From Phycisphaerae bacterium (GTDB taxonomy: Bacteria; Planctomycetota; Phycisphaerae; Sedimentisphaerales; SM23-30), in assembly GCA_021736565.1 (NCBI GenBank), contig JAIPFO010000101.1, forward strand, positions 1 to 10,164: DNA of 10,164 nucleotides, read 5' to 3'. The translations under genes were made by a program, and so were the position numbers. Below are positions 1-6,550 of this stretch, in pieces (position 1 is the first letter of the stretch; each line of letters opens with the position of its first letter). Below the pieces are notes generated by a model. That model was not told where the DNA came from, made no database searches, and saw only the letters and a program-made list of their open reading frames with translations.

Positions 1-7
1 AACCAGT

Positions 8-59
8 GTCATAAGTTGTTTAAAGCCGATCTGAATTTCGGAAATCAACCCTTAAGATG
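8..59 (+). repeat. Copy 1 of a bipartite intergenic motif (GTCATAAGTYGTTT ... TTAAGATG)
   Basis: GTCATAAGTTGTTT lies at 8-21 and TTAAGATG at 52-59, separated by 30 unrelated bases. The same two blocks, with one base changed, recur at 3605-3649 with a 23-base gap. In this copy the ATG of the second block is the candidate start codon of the gene at 57. The function is unknown; a recurring promoter or transcribed leader element is possible. Confidence 0.35.
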
Positions 60-449
60 GAACCCTGCATCATGCCAAAACCCGATCCCTTTAAAAAAAT
101 GGCCCTCCACCTGAAATCGCAAATGCGCAATGGCAGGACTCAGGAGTTCAACTACCTTCTAAAGGGCACCCGAAACCAGAGAAGCAGCCAGAAAATATTC
201 CTGGAGGAAAAGGGCTTCAAAATCGGATTCACCAAGGCCCATCCAGGGCTGATGGGCCTGACAGACTTCAAAAAAGCACTCACGCTGATCTGGGAAAATC
301 GAGCGAAAATAAAGGGCTGGTGGCACTATAAAAAAGAGTTGATCGGACTGGAAATCTGCACACTGGAAGAATTCAACGCCGCCAGAGATGCCTATTTTGA
401 AGGCCCCGTGGAACTCTTCTTCCGAAAACTGTTTGGCCGGTGGTTCTGA
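57..449 (+). CDS. Small basic protein of unknown function
   Basis: This is an open frame of 130 codons that I do not recognise as any family. The product is rich in Lys and Arg, with no signal peptide and no clear membrane span. The C-terminal third is rich in aromatic residues (KGWWHYKKEL near residue 86 and a terminal FFRKLFGRWF), so a small cytoplasmic, perhaps nucleic-acid-associated, protein is a guess only. In-frame stops lie just upstream (12-14 and 21-23). The start is either the ATG at 57 or the ATG at 72 (MPKPDPFKK); neither has a good ribosome binding site. Codon use (many GCC, CTG, ATC, GGC) resembles the plus-strand genes further right, which supports it being real. It ends convergent to the TRAP operon, with that operon's terminator in between. 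Confidence 0.55.
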   Translation: MEPCIMPKPDPFKKMALHLKSQMRNGRTQEFNYLLKGTRNQRSSQKIFLEEKGFKIGFTKAHPGLMGLTDFKKALTLIWENRAKIKGWWHYKKELIGLEICTLEEFNAARDAYFEGPVELFFRKLFGRWF

Positions 450-539
450 ACGCTGAAACTGTAAACGACGAATAGCTTACATTCAAATCCGGTAATAAAC
501 TTGGAATCCATAGTGACAGATGACCTATACAGAGCAAAT

Positions 540-575
540 AAAAAAAAGGGCAACCCTAAAAATAGAGTCACCCTT
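540..575 (-). terminator. Intrinsic terminator of the TRAP operon
   Basis: Read on the minus strand, AAGGGTGAC (575-567) can pair with GTTGCCCTT (554-546) in a 9-bp stem with two G-T wobbles and a 12-base loop. A run of T residues (547-540) follows at once. It lies about 28 bases past the dctM stop codon, where the end of the operon transcript is expected. Confidence 0.8.
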
Positions 576-603
576 AAGCATTCATAGCTAGAATATCTAT
601 TGC

Positions 604-1896
604 CTAGTCCAGAAATCCTGTCAACCCTGGCAGCCAGAGCGAGAGCCATGGGATAAATGTACACAGCAGCAAAGTAATCACCATCGACAAAAAGAACGGA
701 AGGATATGCTTGATGACTTTGGTGACGGTTGTATCAGCTACCCCACAACCAAGAAACAGGCATGTCCCTACTGGAGGAGTACACAAACCAATACACAGGT
801 TCATAATAAGGATTATGCCAAAGTGGATCGGATGAACGCCAACAACCTTAACGATCGGCAAGAATATCGGTGTAAAGATCAAGACTGCCGGGGTCATATC
901 CATAAACGTACCGACTAACAGAAGTATAACATTGATCATCAACAGCAGCAGTATTTTATTTCCAGTAGGCAACAAAGCACTTATCGCCTGTGGTACATTC
1001 TCAGAAGCAAGTACCCATGACATCGCCATACTGGTGCCAATAAGCATAAATACCACTGCAGTCATTACACCACACTGAAGTAAAATGCCGGGTAGATCGG
1101 TAACTTTAACTTCTCGATAAAACAACACTGCCAATATCAACGAATACAAAACAGCAACAGCAGAAGCTTCTGTCGCGGTAAACCATCCAGAAAGAATACC
1201 ACCTAAGACGATAAATACCAAAAGCAAAGCAGGAAGTGCAATTAAAAACCTCCATACACTATCCTGAAGAGTATATTTATATCCCATACCATAATTGTTT
1301 TTTATAGAAACTGCGGCCGAGACAAGGATAAGCCCTAGGCCGACAAGTAGCCCCGGCACTAAGCCTGCTATAAATATTCCTGCAATAGAAACCGCCCCAC
1401 CGGTGGCAAGCGAATATACGATCATAACATTACTTGGCGGAATGATAAGCCCCGTGGTCGCAGCGGTAATCGTAACGGACGCATTAAAATCCCTGTCATA
1501 GCCCATCTTGTTCATCAGTGGGACCATAAATCCACCAACCGAAGAAACGGCGGCAGCAGCAGAGCCGGAAATTGCACCAAAAAGCATACAGGTCAGAACG
1601 TTTACAAAAGCAAGGCCACCACGAAACCTGCCGACAAGTGTATCGGCAAATTCGATCAGCCTGCGGGCAATGCCGCCCTGTCCCATCAATAGACCGGACA
1701 AAATAAAGAATGGTATCGCAAGAAGTGTAAAACTATCTATGCCCGTGGCGATCTTATGAGAGACCGCTATCGGTGCGGGCAAATCCATCGTTATAAAAGC
1801 CAGTGTTGTAGCAATCCCCATGCAAAAGGCAATAGGTACATTTAAAACCAGCAGTATAAGAAAGCTTACAATAAGTATTATAATCGAAAGTTCCAT
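604..1896 (-). CDS. dctM: TRAP transporter large permease subunit (DctM family)
   Basis: This is the ion-coupled transport subunit of a tripartite ATP-independent periplasmic transporter, in the inner membrane. It moves a small organic acid delivered by DctP, driven by a sodium or proton gradient. The 430 residues are almost wholly hydrophobic, about 12 membrane segments, the usual length for the family. Typical DctM stretches are visible: AIPFFILSGLLMGQGG (60-75), GAISGSAAAAVSSVGG (108-122), GLIIPPSNVMIVYSLATGG (149-167), and IGLCTPPVG near the C terminus. The ATG at 1896 is preceded by AAGGG with a 6-base spacer, which fixes the start. The dctQ stop lies 44 bases upstream and an intrinsic terminator follows. 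Codons are biased to ATA, ATT, CTT and GTA, unlike the genes to the right. The overall sequence looks like the sugar-acid/sialate-type DctM group, but the substrate cannot be assigned. Confidence 0.95.
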   Translation of the reverse strand: MELSIIILIVSFLILLVLNVPIAFCMGIATTLAFITMDLPAPIAVSHKIATGIDSFTLLAIPFFILSGLLMGQGGIARRLIEFADTLVGRFRGGLAFVNVLTCMLFGAISGSAAAAVSSVGGFMVPLMNKMGYDRDFNASVTITAATTGLIIPPSNVMIVYSLATGGAVSIAGIFIAGLVPGLLVGLGLILVSAAVSIKNNYGMGYKYTLQDSVWRFLIALPALLLVFIVLGGILSGWFTATEASAVAVLYSLILAVLFYREVKVTDLPGILLQCGVMTAVVFMLIGTSMAMSWVLASENVPQAISALLPTGNKILLLLMINVILLLVGTFMDMTPAVLIFTPIFLPIVKVVGVHPIHFGIILIMNLCIGLCTPPVGTCLFLGCGVADTTVTKVIKHILPFFLSMVITLLLCTFIPWLSLWLPGLTGFLD

Positions 1897-1940
1897 TTTA
1901 AACCCTTATATAAAATTACTCGTCAAAACCGATTCAAATA

Positions 1941-2471
1941 CTAAATTACATCAGTTGCTGATTTGCTTGTGTATAGACTTTCGTCACATTTCTGTCCAAA
2001 ATTTCCCCTCCGTTCAAAAAAACCAATCAAGGAATATAACGTCATAAACGCACCACTTATAGGCACTGCAAGATATACATAGCCTACAGGAATATTCAAG
2101 CCAGATGAACGTTGATCCATCTCAAGCGTGCTGAGTACCAAGTCAATACCGCCTATAATCATTATATAGACCGAAAAGGCACAAATCAACGCAAAAACAA
2201 TCACTTCGGTAAATAGACGAGTGCGAATCGCCAGTTTCTCCACGAAATAATCAATCCCAAGATGCGCACCTCTTCGTAGAGCAACAGCCGCACCCAGCAA
2301 AGATACCCATATAAGAAGAAAAATCGCAAGTTCTTCTGTCCACTTGCTTGGATCACCAAGCACCTTTCGAGTAAAAACCTGCCAGAGTACATCAATGACC
2401 AGCACTCCAACGACAACCATCACAAGGATCTCCAGTGACTTATCCATCATTTTTTTAATCTTAACAAACAT
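1941..2471 (-). CDS. dctQ: TRAP transporter small permease subunit (DctQ family)
   Basis: This is the small membrane partner of DctM; the two form the membrane complex docked by the binding protein. The 176-residue product has four hydrophobic segments (about 13-33, 46-66, 88-110 and 127-150). It carries the family hallmark WTEELAIFLLIWVSLLGAA (44-62) followed by ALRRGAHLGID (64-74). A second typical stretch is SSGLNIPVGYVYLAVPISG (122-140). Its ATG directly follows the TAA of dctP with no gap. Its ribosome binding site (AGAGGT, 7 bases before the ATG) lies inside the end of dctP, so translational coupling is likely. An internal ATG at codon 8 or 9 is possible but less well placed. The hydrophilic tail of about 25 residues after the last segment has no recognisable motif. 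Confidence 0.93.
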   Translation of the reverse strand: MFVKIKKMMDKSLEILVMVVVGVLVIDVLWQVFTRKVLGDPSKWTEELAIFLLIWVSLLGAAVALRRGAHLGIDYFVEKLAIRTRLFTEVIVFALICAFSVYIMIIGGIDLVLSTLEMDQRSSGLNIPVGYVYLAVPISGAFMTLYSLIGFFERRGNFGQKCDESLYTSKSATDVI

Positions 2472-3503
2472 TTATTTTACCTCTTTAATCTTTCTTGCTA
2501 AATCGCCAAGCGACTCTTCATACTCATCCCACATGGGCTTAACCGCCTCACGGAAAGGTGCCTTATCCGGAATGATAATTGTAACACCATCGGCCTTTAC
2601 CACCTCCATTGCTTTTTTCTCAGCTTCGATCCATAACTTTCTCTGCTCGGTCACAGACTCATCTACAGCTTCTTTGAGAATCTTTTTATGCTCATCACTA
2701 AGTTTTTCCCAAACGCGTGTACTAATGATAAGCATATCGGGCACCATGACGTGTTCATCGAGAATATAATATTTACATATTTCATAATGCCGCGATAATT
2801 GAAATGAAGGCGGATTATTCTCAGCGGCATCGACTACTCCCTGGTCAAGCGATGTGTAAAGCTCACCCCACGATATAGACGTTGGAGCCCCACCCATCGT
2901 CGAAATCATACCCATGGCCATAGGGCTATTCATAACCCGAACTTTCATCGTCTCGTTTTTTTCATTTTTTTTCAAGTCCGCTGGAGTATTGATCGGTTGT
3001 TTTGCATAAAAACTCCTGGCACCGGCGTCATAATAACAAAGCCCTTTAAGCCTTTTTGTTACCCCTGCTTCAAGAAGCTCCTTACCAATAGGTCCAAGGC
3101 ATACTTTCCAGAAATGCTCCGAATCACGAAACAGATACGGTAGGCCGAAAATTTTAAGTTTCGGCACAAAAGCCTCCATAGGACCCGAAGATGTCTTCGT
3201 CATCGCAAGATACCCAAGCTGAAGCGCCTCGATACATTCCTTTTCGTTACCAAGCGATTCATTGGGAAAAATCTCAACTCGCAAAGTTCCACCTGACTTC
3301 TTGGCCACCTGCTCAGCCATATAAACCATACCTTTATGCACAGGATGGGTGACATCAAGCCCATGAGCCAGTTTCAAAACTTTGACCTTCTCTGCGGCAT
3401 TTTCACTGGAATCATCACACCCGGTCAGCGAAAGCGACACCGTCGCCACCAACAGCCCAACGACCATACCCACAATAAAAAACGAAATTGATTTACTATT
3501 CAA
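2472..3503 (-). CDS. dctP: TRAP transporter solute-binding lipoprotein (DctP family)
   Basis: This is the extracytoplasmic receptor that captures the solute and hands it to DctQM. With the TTG start proposed here it has 343 residues. A signal peptide ends in the lipobox LTGC (Cys29), so it is probably a lipid-anchored protein rather than a free periplasmic one. The mature part has the DctP fold signature: LAHGLDVTHPVHKGM near the front, then VRVMNSPMAMGMISTMGG and SWGELYTSLDQGVVDAAENN. In this family the Arg before the NSP stretch (Arg189 here) normally forms a salt bridge with the substrate carboxylate, which suggests an organic acid. The Arg in GARSFY (Arg163) is also conserved. A short Lys/Asn/Glu insertion (KKNEKNET) sits just before the key Arg. 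The frame stays open to a GTG at 3539 and an ATG at 3527, but only the TTG at 3503 has a well-spaced ribosome binding site. Confidence 0.93.
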   Translation of the reverse strand: MNSKSISFFIVGMVVGLLVATVSLSLTGCDDSSENAAEKVKVLKLAHGLDVTHPVHKGMVYMAEQVAKKSGGTLRVEIFPNESLGNEKECIEALQLGYLAMTKTSSGPMEAFVPKLKIFGLPYLFRDSEHFWKVCLGPIGKELLEAGVTKRLKGLCYYDAGARSFYAKQPINTPADLKKNEKNETMKVRVMNSPMAMGMISTMGGAPTSISWGELYTSLDQGVVDAAENNPPSFQLSRHYEICKYYILDEHVMVPDMLIISTRVWEKLSDEHKKILKEAVDESVTEQRKLWIEAEKKAMEVVKADGVTIIIPDKAPFREAVKPMWDEYEESLGDLARKIKEVK

Positions 3504-3509
3504 AACGAG

Positions 3510-3515
3510 CTCCCT
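3510..3515 (-). promoter_or_regulatory. Ribosome binding site that sets the dctP start
   Basis: On the minus strand AGGGAG is followed by six bases and then TTG (3503-3501). The GTG at 3539 and ATG at 3527 lie upstream of this site and have no comparable site of their own. Starting at TTG gives a compact lipoprotein signal (MNSKSISFFIVG... to LTGC). The longer versions would add 12 or 8 residues in front. Confidence 0.65.
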
Positions 3516-3562
3516 TCTGGATAACATGACACATAACACGCCAAGTCTCGGTTAGTCCACAG

Positions 3563-3591
3563 GTTATACATGATACATTTCAACATGTCAA
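3563..3591 (-). promoter_or_regulatory. Sigma70-type promoter of the dctPQM operon
   Basis: On the minus strand a perfect -35 TTGACA (3591-3586) is followed by a 17-base spacer and a -10 TATAAC (3568-3563, 5 of 6). Transcription would begin near 3556, giving a leader of about 50 bases before the TTG start of dctP. The spacer and -10 contain ATGTAT-C-ATGTAT as a direct repeat, and an ACATG/CATGT inverted repeat with an 11-base gap. Either could be an operator, but this is speculation. Confidence 0.7.
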
Positions 3592-3604
3592 ATAGGATTC
3601 CCAC

Positions 3605-3649
3605 GTCATAAGTCGTTTCCCGGCTCCCGCCCCCCGCCATTTTAAGATG
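3605..3649 (+). repeat. Copy 2 of the bipartite intergenic motif
   Basis: GTCATAAGTCGTTT (3605-3618) matches 13 of 14 bases of the block at 8-21. TTAAGATG (3642-3649) is identical to 52-59. The gap here is 23 bases and very C-rich, against 30 in the first copy. In this copy the ATG opens only a 19-codon frame, which argues against the motif being simply a translation start region. Confidence 0.35.
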
Positions 3650-3840
3650 AGCAAAACAGGCGTCAAACACACGGGGAACGCTGCCATTAGTTTTTTTAAC
3701 TCCTGATAAAATAAGACCTTACATCATACTTCGCGTGAAGAACTCAAGTCTTACGTCATTTCAAGAACGCCAGACCATTTTCACTCTCGCTCTCACAGAA
3801 AAAACACGTTCTCCGGGGTGACTTTCGAACTTCTTTAGTG

Positions 3841-3868
3841 TCCTGCCCCCTTGTACAGCAGGATTTTT
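3841..3868 (+). terminator. Terminator-like hairpin with no gene in front of it
   Basis: TCCTGC (3841-3846) and GCAGGA (3858-3863) form a 6-bp stem with an 11-base loop, followed by TTTTT (3864-3868). That is the form of a plus-strand intrinsic terminator. No plus-strand gene lies within the preceding 300 bases. It may end a small RNA, act as an attenuator, or be fortuitous. Confidence 0.35.
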
Positions 3869-3997
3869 GCCAACCATTTAAAAACAGGTAAAACGTTCAC
3901 ACAATTATAATATAGTTTCACCGAAGGTCACAGATCAGCCTTTGGATGGCGGTTTCTTGACAAATCGACCATAATAAAAAAGTACGAAAATACGCAC

Positions 3998-4025
3998 TTG
4001 CAAACCCGTCAATAAACAGTATAAC
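3998..4025 (+). promoter_or_regulatory. Candidate promoter of the NIPSNAP gene
   Basis: TTGCAA (3998-4003, 4 of 6 to the -35 consensus), a 16-base spacer and TATAAC (4020-4025, 5 of 6 to the -10). The predicted start near 4032 would give a leader of about 40 bases before the ATG at 4071. Confidence 0.4.
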
Positions 4026-4070
4026 TAACAACAATAATCAATATCTACGGACCTTATTAAGGAGAGCCTC

Positions 4071-4847
4071 ATGCAAAGAAGACATTTTCTAGCCGTATCG
4101 GGCCTGGCCGCCCTGACCTCGCTAAAAAAACACGCTACCGCACAACAAAACACACCGGTCAACCCTGATTATATCGAATTGCAACAATACCGCGTTCTCT
4201 CGTCCAAAAAGCTGGAACAGCTTATCGCCTATTTACGGGATGCGGCGATCCCCGCCTGGAACCGCCTGAACATCAGCCCCGTTGGCGTTTTCACCATCCA
4301 GGATGCCCCCCTGGACCTCTACGTCCTGCTGCCCCACAAAACGCCCGAATCCGCCACCACCGCCTCCATGAAACTTTTAGACGACGAAATATATCTCAAA
4401 GCCGCCGCACCCCTGCTCAACGCACCGAAACAGGAACCTGTCTACCAACGAGTCAAAAGCTCGCTGCTGGTCGGCTTCGACGGGTTCCCCAAGGTCAAAA
4501 CACCCGCCAAGGGCCCTGACCGCACATTCCAGCTGCGAATTTACGAATCACACAACACCTTGTTCCATAAAAAGAAGGTCCACATGTTCAATCAAGGCGG
4601 CGAACTGGACATCTTCAAGAAAACCGGCCTGGATCCCGTCTTTTTCGGCAGAGCCGTCATCGGCGAGAAGCTCCCAAACCTTACCTACATGCTGGGCTTT
4701 GATAACCAGGACGCCAAGGATAAAGCCTGGAAAGCCTTCCTCGCGCATCCGGACTGGCACAAGCTCAGTAGAGACCCTTTCTATAAAGACACCGTCTCCC
4801 AAATCACAAACCTGATACTAAACCCTGTTGATTGTTCTCAAATATAA
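4071..4847 (+). CDS. Tat-exported NIPSNAP-family protein
   Basis: The 258-residue product begins MQRRHFLAVSGLAAL, a twin-arginine signal of the RRxFL type. A signal peptidase site AxA follows (HATA, after residue 24), so it is probably exported folded to the periplasm. The mature protein has two related halves of about 100 residues (about 34-115 and 152-252), each starting with a strand such as IELQQYRV or FQLRIYES. The second ends with LPNLTYMLGFDNQDAKDKAW and HPDWHKL, the pattern of NIPSNAP domains, which adopt a ferredoxin-like alpha/beta-barrel fold. Such proteins are found beside oxidative or catabolic genes, but their biochemical role is mostly unknown and none is assigned here. The ribosome binding site AAGGAGA is well spaced before the ATG. 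The next gene starts 221 bases after the stop, so co-transcription with it is uncertain. Similar two-domain proteins are common in planctomycetes, which is part of the taxonomic guess. Confidence 0.82.
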   Translation: MQRRHFLAVSGLAALTSLKKHATAQQNTPVNPDYIELQQYRVLSSKKLEQLIAYLRDAAIPAWNRLNISPVGVFTIQDAPLDLYVLLPHKTPESATTASMKLLDDEIYLKAAAPLLNAPKQEPVYQRVKSSLLVGFDGFPKVKTPAKGPDRTFQLRIYESHNTLFHKKKVHMFNQGGELDIFKKTGLDPVFFGRAVIGEKLPNLTYMLGFDNQDAKDKAWKAFLAHPDWHKLSRDPFYKDTVSQITNLILNPVDCSQI

Positions 4848-4892
4848 ATACTTCCTTTTAAACTGTTAACTTTCACACTTTTATTGCACGTT

Positions 4893-4915
4893 AAGCCCTT
4901 TTCTAACAGGGCTTT
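4893..4915 (+). terminator. Likely terminator of the NIPSNAP gene
   Basis: AAGCCC (4893-4898) pairs with GGGCTT (4909-4914) around a 10-base loop, 45 bases past the stop codon. The following T-run is short (CTTTAT), so termination may be weak. The hairpin lies within the first block of the intergenic repeat; in the second copy (6606-6657) the left arm is changed and the stem is lost. Confidence 0.4.
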
Positions 4916-4941
4916 ATCGTGATACATGAGTAATGGACACA

Positions 4942-4970
4942 TTCAAAGTCAATCCCGGAAATGGTAAAAT
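4942..4970 (+). promoter_or_regulatory. Candidate promoter of the cytochrome c/sugar dehydrogenase gene
   Basis: TTCAAA (4942-4947, 4 of 6), a 17-base spacer and TAAAAT (4965-4970, 5 of 6). Transcription would begin near 4977, at the conserved ATGCATTCTAA block, leaving a leader of about 90 bases. Confidence 0.4.
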
Positions 4971-5068
4971 ATGACGCCATGCATTCTAACAGACTGCGGC
5001 TATAACGCATTCGACCCAACACAATAAAAAAAGGATGAATGTACTCTGAATACATAAGGAGTAATTAA

Positions 5069-6532
5069 ATGCCATTCACAATCAAAACGGACTTCCACGT
5101 CAAAACTGTTGCGATGGCAGCTATTATTCTGACAATCTTTTTTTGGTCTTACCAAACAATCACCGCACCTGCTAAGGCACTATCCGACCAGCCCGGTAGG
5201 GCCCTTTACGCCAAAAACTGCTCCTCATGCCACGGCATAAATCTTCAGGGCGGCAATGCCCAAAGCCTGATCGATCCGGTATGGAAATTTGGTAATTCAC
5301 ACAGTCAGAAATTTAATAACATTAAAAACGGCATCCCACATCTCGGTATGCCCTCGTATAAAAAAAACCTGACCGACCAGCAGATCAACCAGATACTCTC
5401 CTTCCTGAAAGAGGCTGAATCCGCCCAAAAATCCGCCACCCCCAAGCCCTCAATGACGCTCCAAACCAATGATTATACCATTAACGTTCAGACATTTGCC
5501 CAGGGCCTCGATACCCCATGGTCTATGGTATTTATCAACAGCAACCATGCCCTGGTCACCGAACGCCCGGGTCAACTCCGGCAGGTCCTGAACGGCACAC
5601 TCCAATCGCAATCGGTAAAAAACACGCCCAACGTTCTCAATGAAGGACAGGGCGGCCTGCTGGATATAGCCATTGACCCGGACTATCTCCATAATAAATG
5701 GATATATCTCGCCTACAGCCACGCCCTGCCAACCAGCCCCGGCTCCAGGGAAGAAGCCCCCGCCATGACCCGGCTCCTGCGCGGTCGTATCCAGAATAAC
5801 ACCTGGATCGATCAACAGGTAATCTATCAAGCCCCCCAGGAATCATATCTGACCACCCGCCATCATTACGGATGCCGTATCACTTTCGACCCCAAAGGCT
5901 ATCTCTATTTCAGCATCGGCGATCGCGGCCACATGGACCATGCCCAGAACCTCACTCGACCCAACGGAAAAATTCACCGCATCCATCCCGATGGTTCCAT
6001 CCCAGATGACAATCCCTTTATTGACCAGAAGAATGCCCTGCCTTCGATATATACCTATGGCAACCGAAATCCCCAGGGCCTGGCCACCCATCCGGTTACC
6101 GGCGATATCTGGCAAACCGAACACGGCCCCATGGGCGGTGACGAACTCAACCTCATCAAGCCTGGCGTCAATTACGGCTGGCCAACAATCACCTACGGCA
6201 TCAACTACAATGGTACGATCATCACTGAATTGCGTCAAAAACACGGCATGCAGCAGCCGGTCCTTTACTGGACACCCTCTATCGCCGTCTGCGGTATTGA
6301 CTTCTACCAGGGCAACCTGTTCCCCCGCTGGAAGAATCATCTGCTGGTCACCGCCCTTAAATATGAAGAAGTACGCGTTCTGGACATCAAAGACAACCGC
6401 GTTTTGCATCAGGAAATTATCCTCAAAGACGCCGGCCGTGTTCGCGATATTGCCTGCGGGCCTGATGGGGCCATTTACGTCGTTCTCAACAAACCCGGCA
6501 CCATCCTCCGGCTTACACCAGTGAATAAATAA
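5069..6532 (+). CDS. Cytochrome c / PQQ-dependent sugar dehydrogenase fusion (soluble GDH/YliI type)
   Basis: This is an envelope oxidoreductase of 487 residues. Residues 13-37 form an export signal or N-terminal anchor ending AKA. Residues 40-115 are a single-haem cytochrome c: C51-S-S-C54-H55 binds haem, with Met94 in HLGMPSY the probable axial ligand. From about 135 to the end is a six-bladed beta-propeller of the GSDH family. It carries HHYGCRITFDPKGYLYFSIGDRG-like sequence at 265-287 (His266 is the likely catalytic base), YGNRNPQGLA (330-339, the Arg expected to contact PQQ), TEHGPMGGDELN (350-361) and NYGWP (368-372). The family oxidises aldoses or related sugars with PQQ and calcium. 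Here electrons could pass directly to the attached haem. PQQ binding and the substrate are inferred, as some relatives have lost them. AAGGAG lies 7 bases before the ATG. No PQQ biosynthesis gene is nearby. Confidence 0.88.
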   Translation: MPFTIKTDFHVKTVAMAAIILTIFFWSYQTITAPAKALSDQPGRALYAKNCSSCHGINLQGGNAQSLIDPVWKFGNSHSQKFNNIKNGIPHLGMPSYKKNLTDQQINQILSFLKEAESAQKSATPKPSMTLQTNDYTINVQTFAQGLDTPWSMVFINSNHALVTERPGQLRQVLNGTLQSQSVKNTPNVLNEGQGGLLDIAIDPDYLHNKWIYLAYSHALPTSPGSREEAPAMTRLLRGRIQNNTWIDQQVIYQAPQESYLTTRHHYGCRITFDPKGYLYFSIGDRGHMDHAQNLTRPNGKIHRIHPDGSIPDDNPFIDQKNALPSIYTYGNRNPQGLATHPVTGDIWQTEHGPMGGDELNLIKPGVNYGWPTITYGINYNGTIITELRQKHGMQQPVLYWTPSIAVCGIDFYQGNLFPRWKNHLLVTALKYEEVRVLDIKDNRVLHQEIILKDAGRVRDIACGPDGAIYVVLNKPGTILRLTPVNK

Positions 6533-6550
6533 AACGCTAACGCCGAATAA

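Larger units (their letters stand above)
3592..4070. other. Long intergenic region between divergent units
   Basis: About 480 bases separate the dctP promoter from the gene at 4071, with no convincing coding frame. It holds a second copy of a bipartite motif (3605-3649) and a weak nested inverted repeat: TAAGAC 3712-3717 with GTCTTA 3748-3753, around a CTTC/GAAG hairpin at 3729-3740. It also holds a hairpin followed by T5 (3841-3868), a TATAAT box at 3906-3911 with no good -35, an isolated TTGACA at 3957-3962, and a candidate promoter at 3998-4025. A minus-strand frame at 3687-3580 could encode 35 residues behind an AGGAG 12 bases upstream, but it runs into the dctP promoter. The hairpin with a T-run and no gene before it leaves room for a plus-strand non-coding RNA. 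Confidence 0.5.
4865..4991 (+). repeat. Intergenic repeat unit, copy A (before the cytochrome c/sugar dehydrogenase gene)
   Basis: The block GTTAACTTTCACACTTTT...ACGTTAA...CAGGGCTTTA (4865-4916) and the later ATGCATTCTAACAG (4979-4992) are both matched at 6606-6733. The distance from the start of the first block to the start of ATGCATTCTAA is 114 bases in each copy. The sequence between the blocks is poorly conserved. The unit lies between the stop of one gene and the start of the next, as its partner does. Confidence 0.65.

Noticed and set aside
392..664. Minus-strand frame of 90 codons spanning the end of dctM and the end of the first gene
   Set aside because: It crosses the strong operon terminator and overlaps two better-supported genes.
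3580..3687. Minus-strand 35-codon frame with AGGAG upstream
   Set aside because: The spacing from AGGAG to the ATG is 12 bases, the product is not recognisable, and it overlaps the dctP promoter. It is mentioned only under the intergenic region.
3957..3962. Perfect TTGACA before the NIPSNAP gene
   Set aside because: No acceptable -10 box lies 16-18 bases downstream; the pair at 3998-4025 is better.
5940..6524. Plus-strand frame of 194 codons in a second frame within the sugar dehydrogenase gene
   Set aside because: Its product is Ser/Thr/Pro-rich low-information sequence typical of an out-of-frame reading, and it lies wholly inside a real gene.
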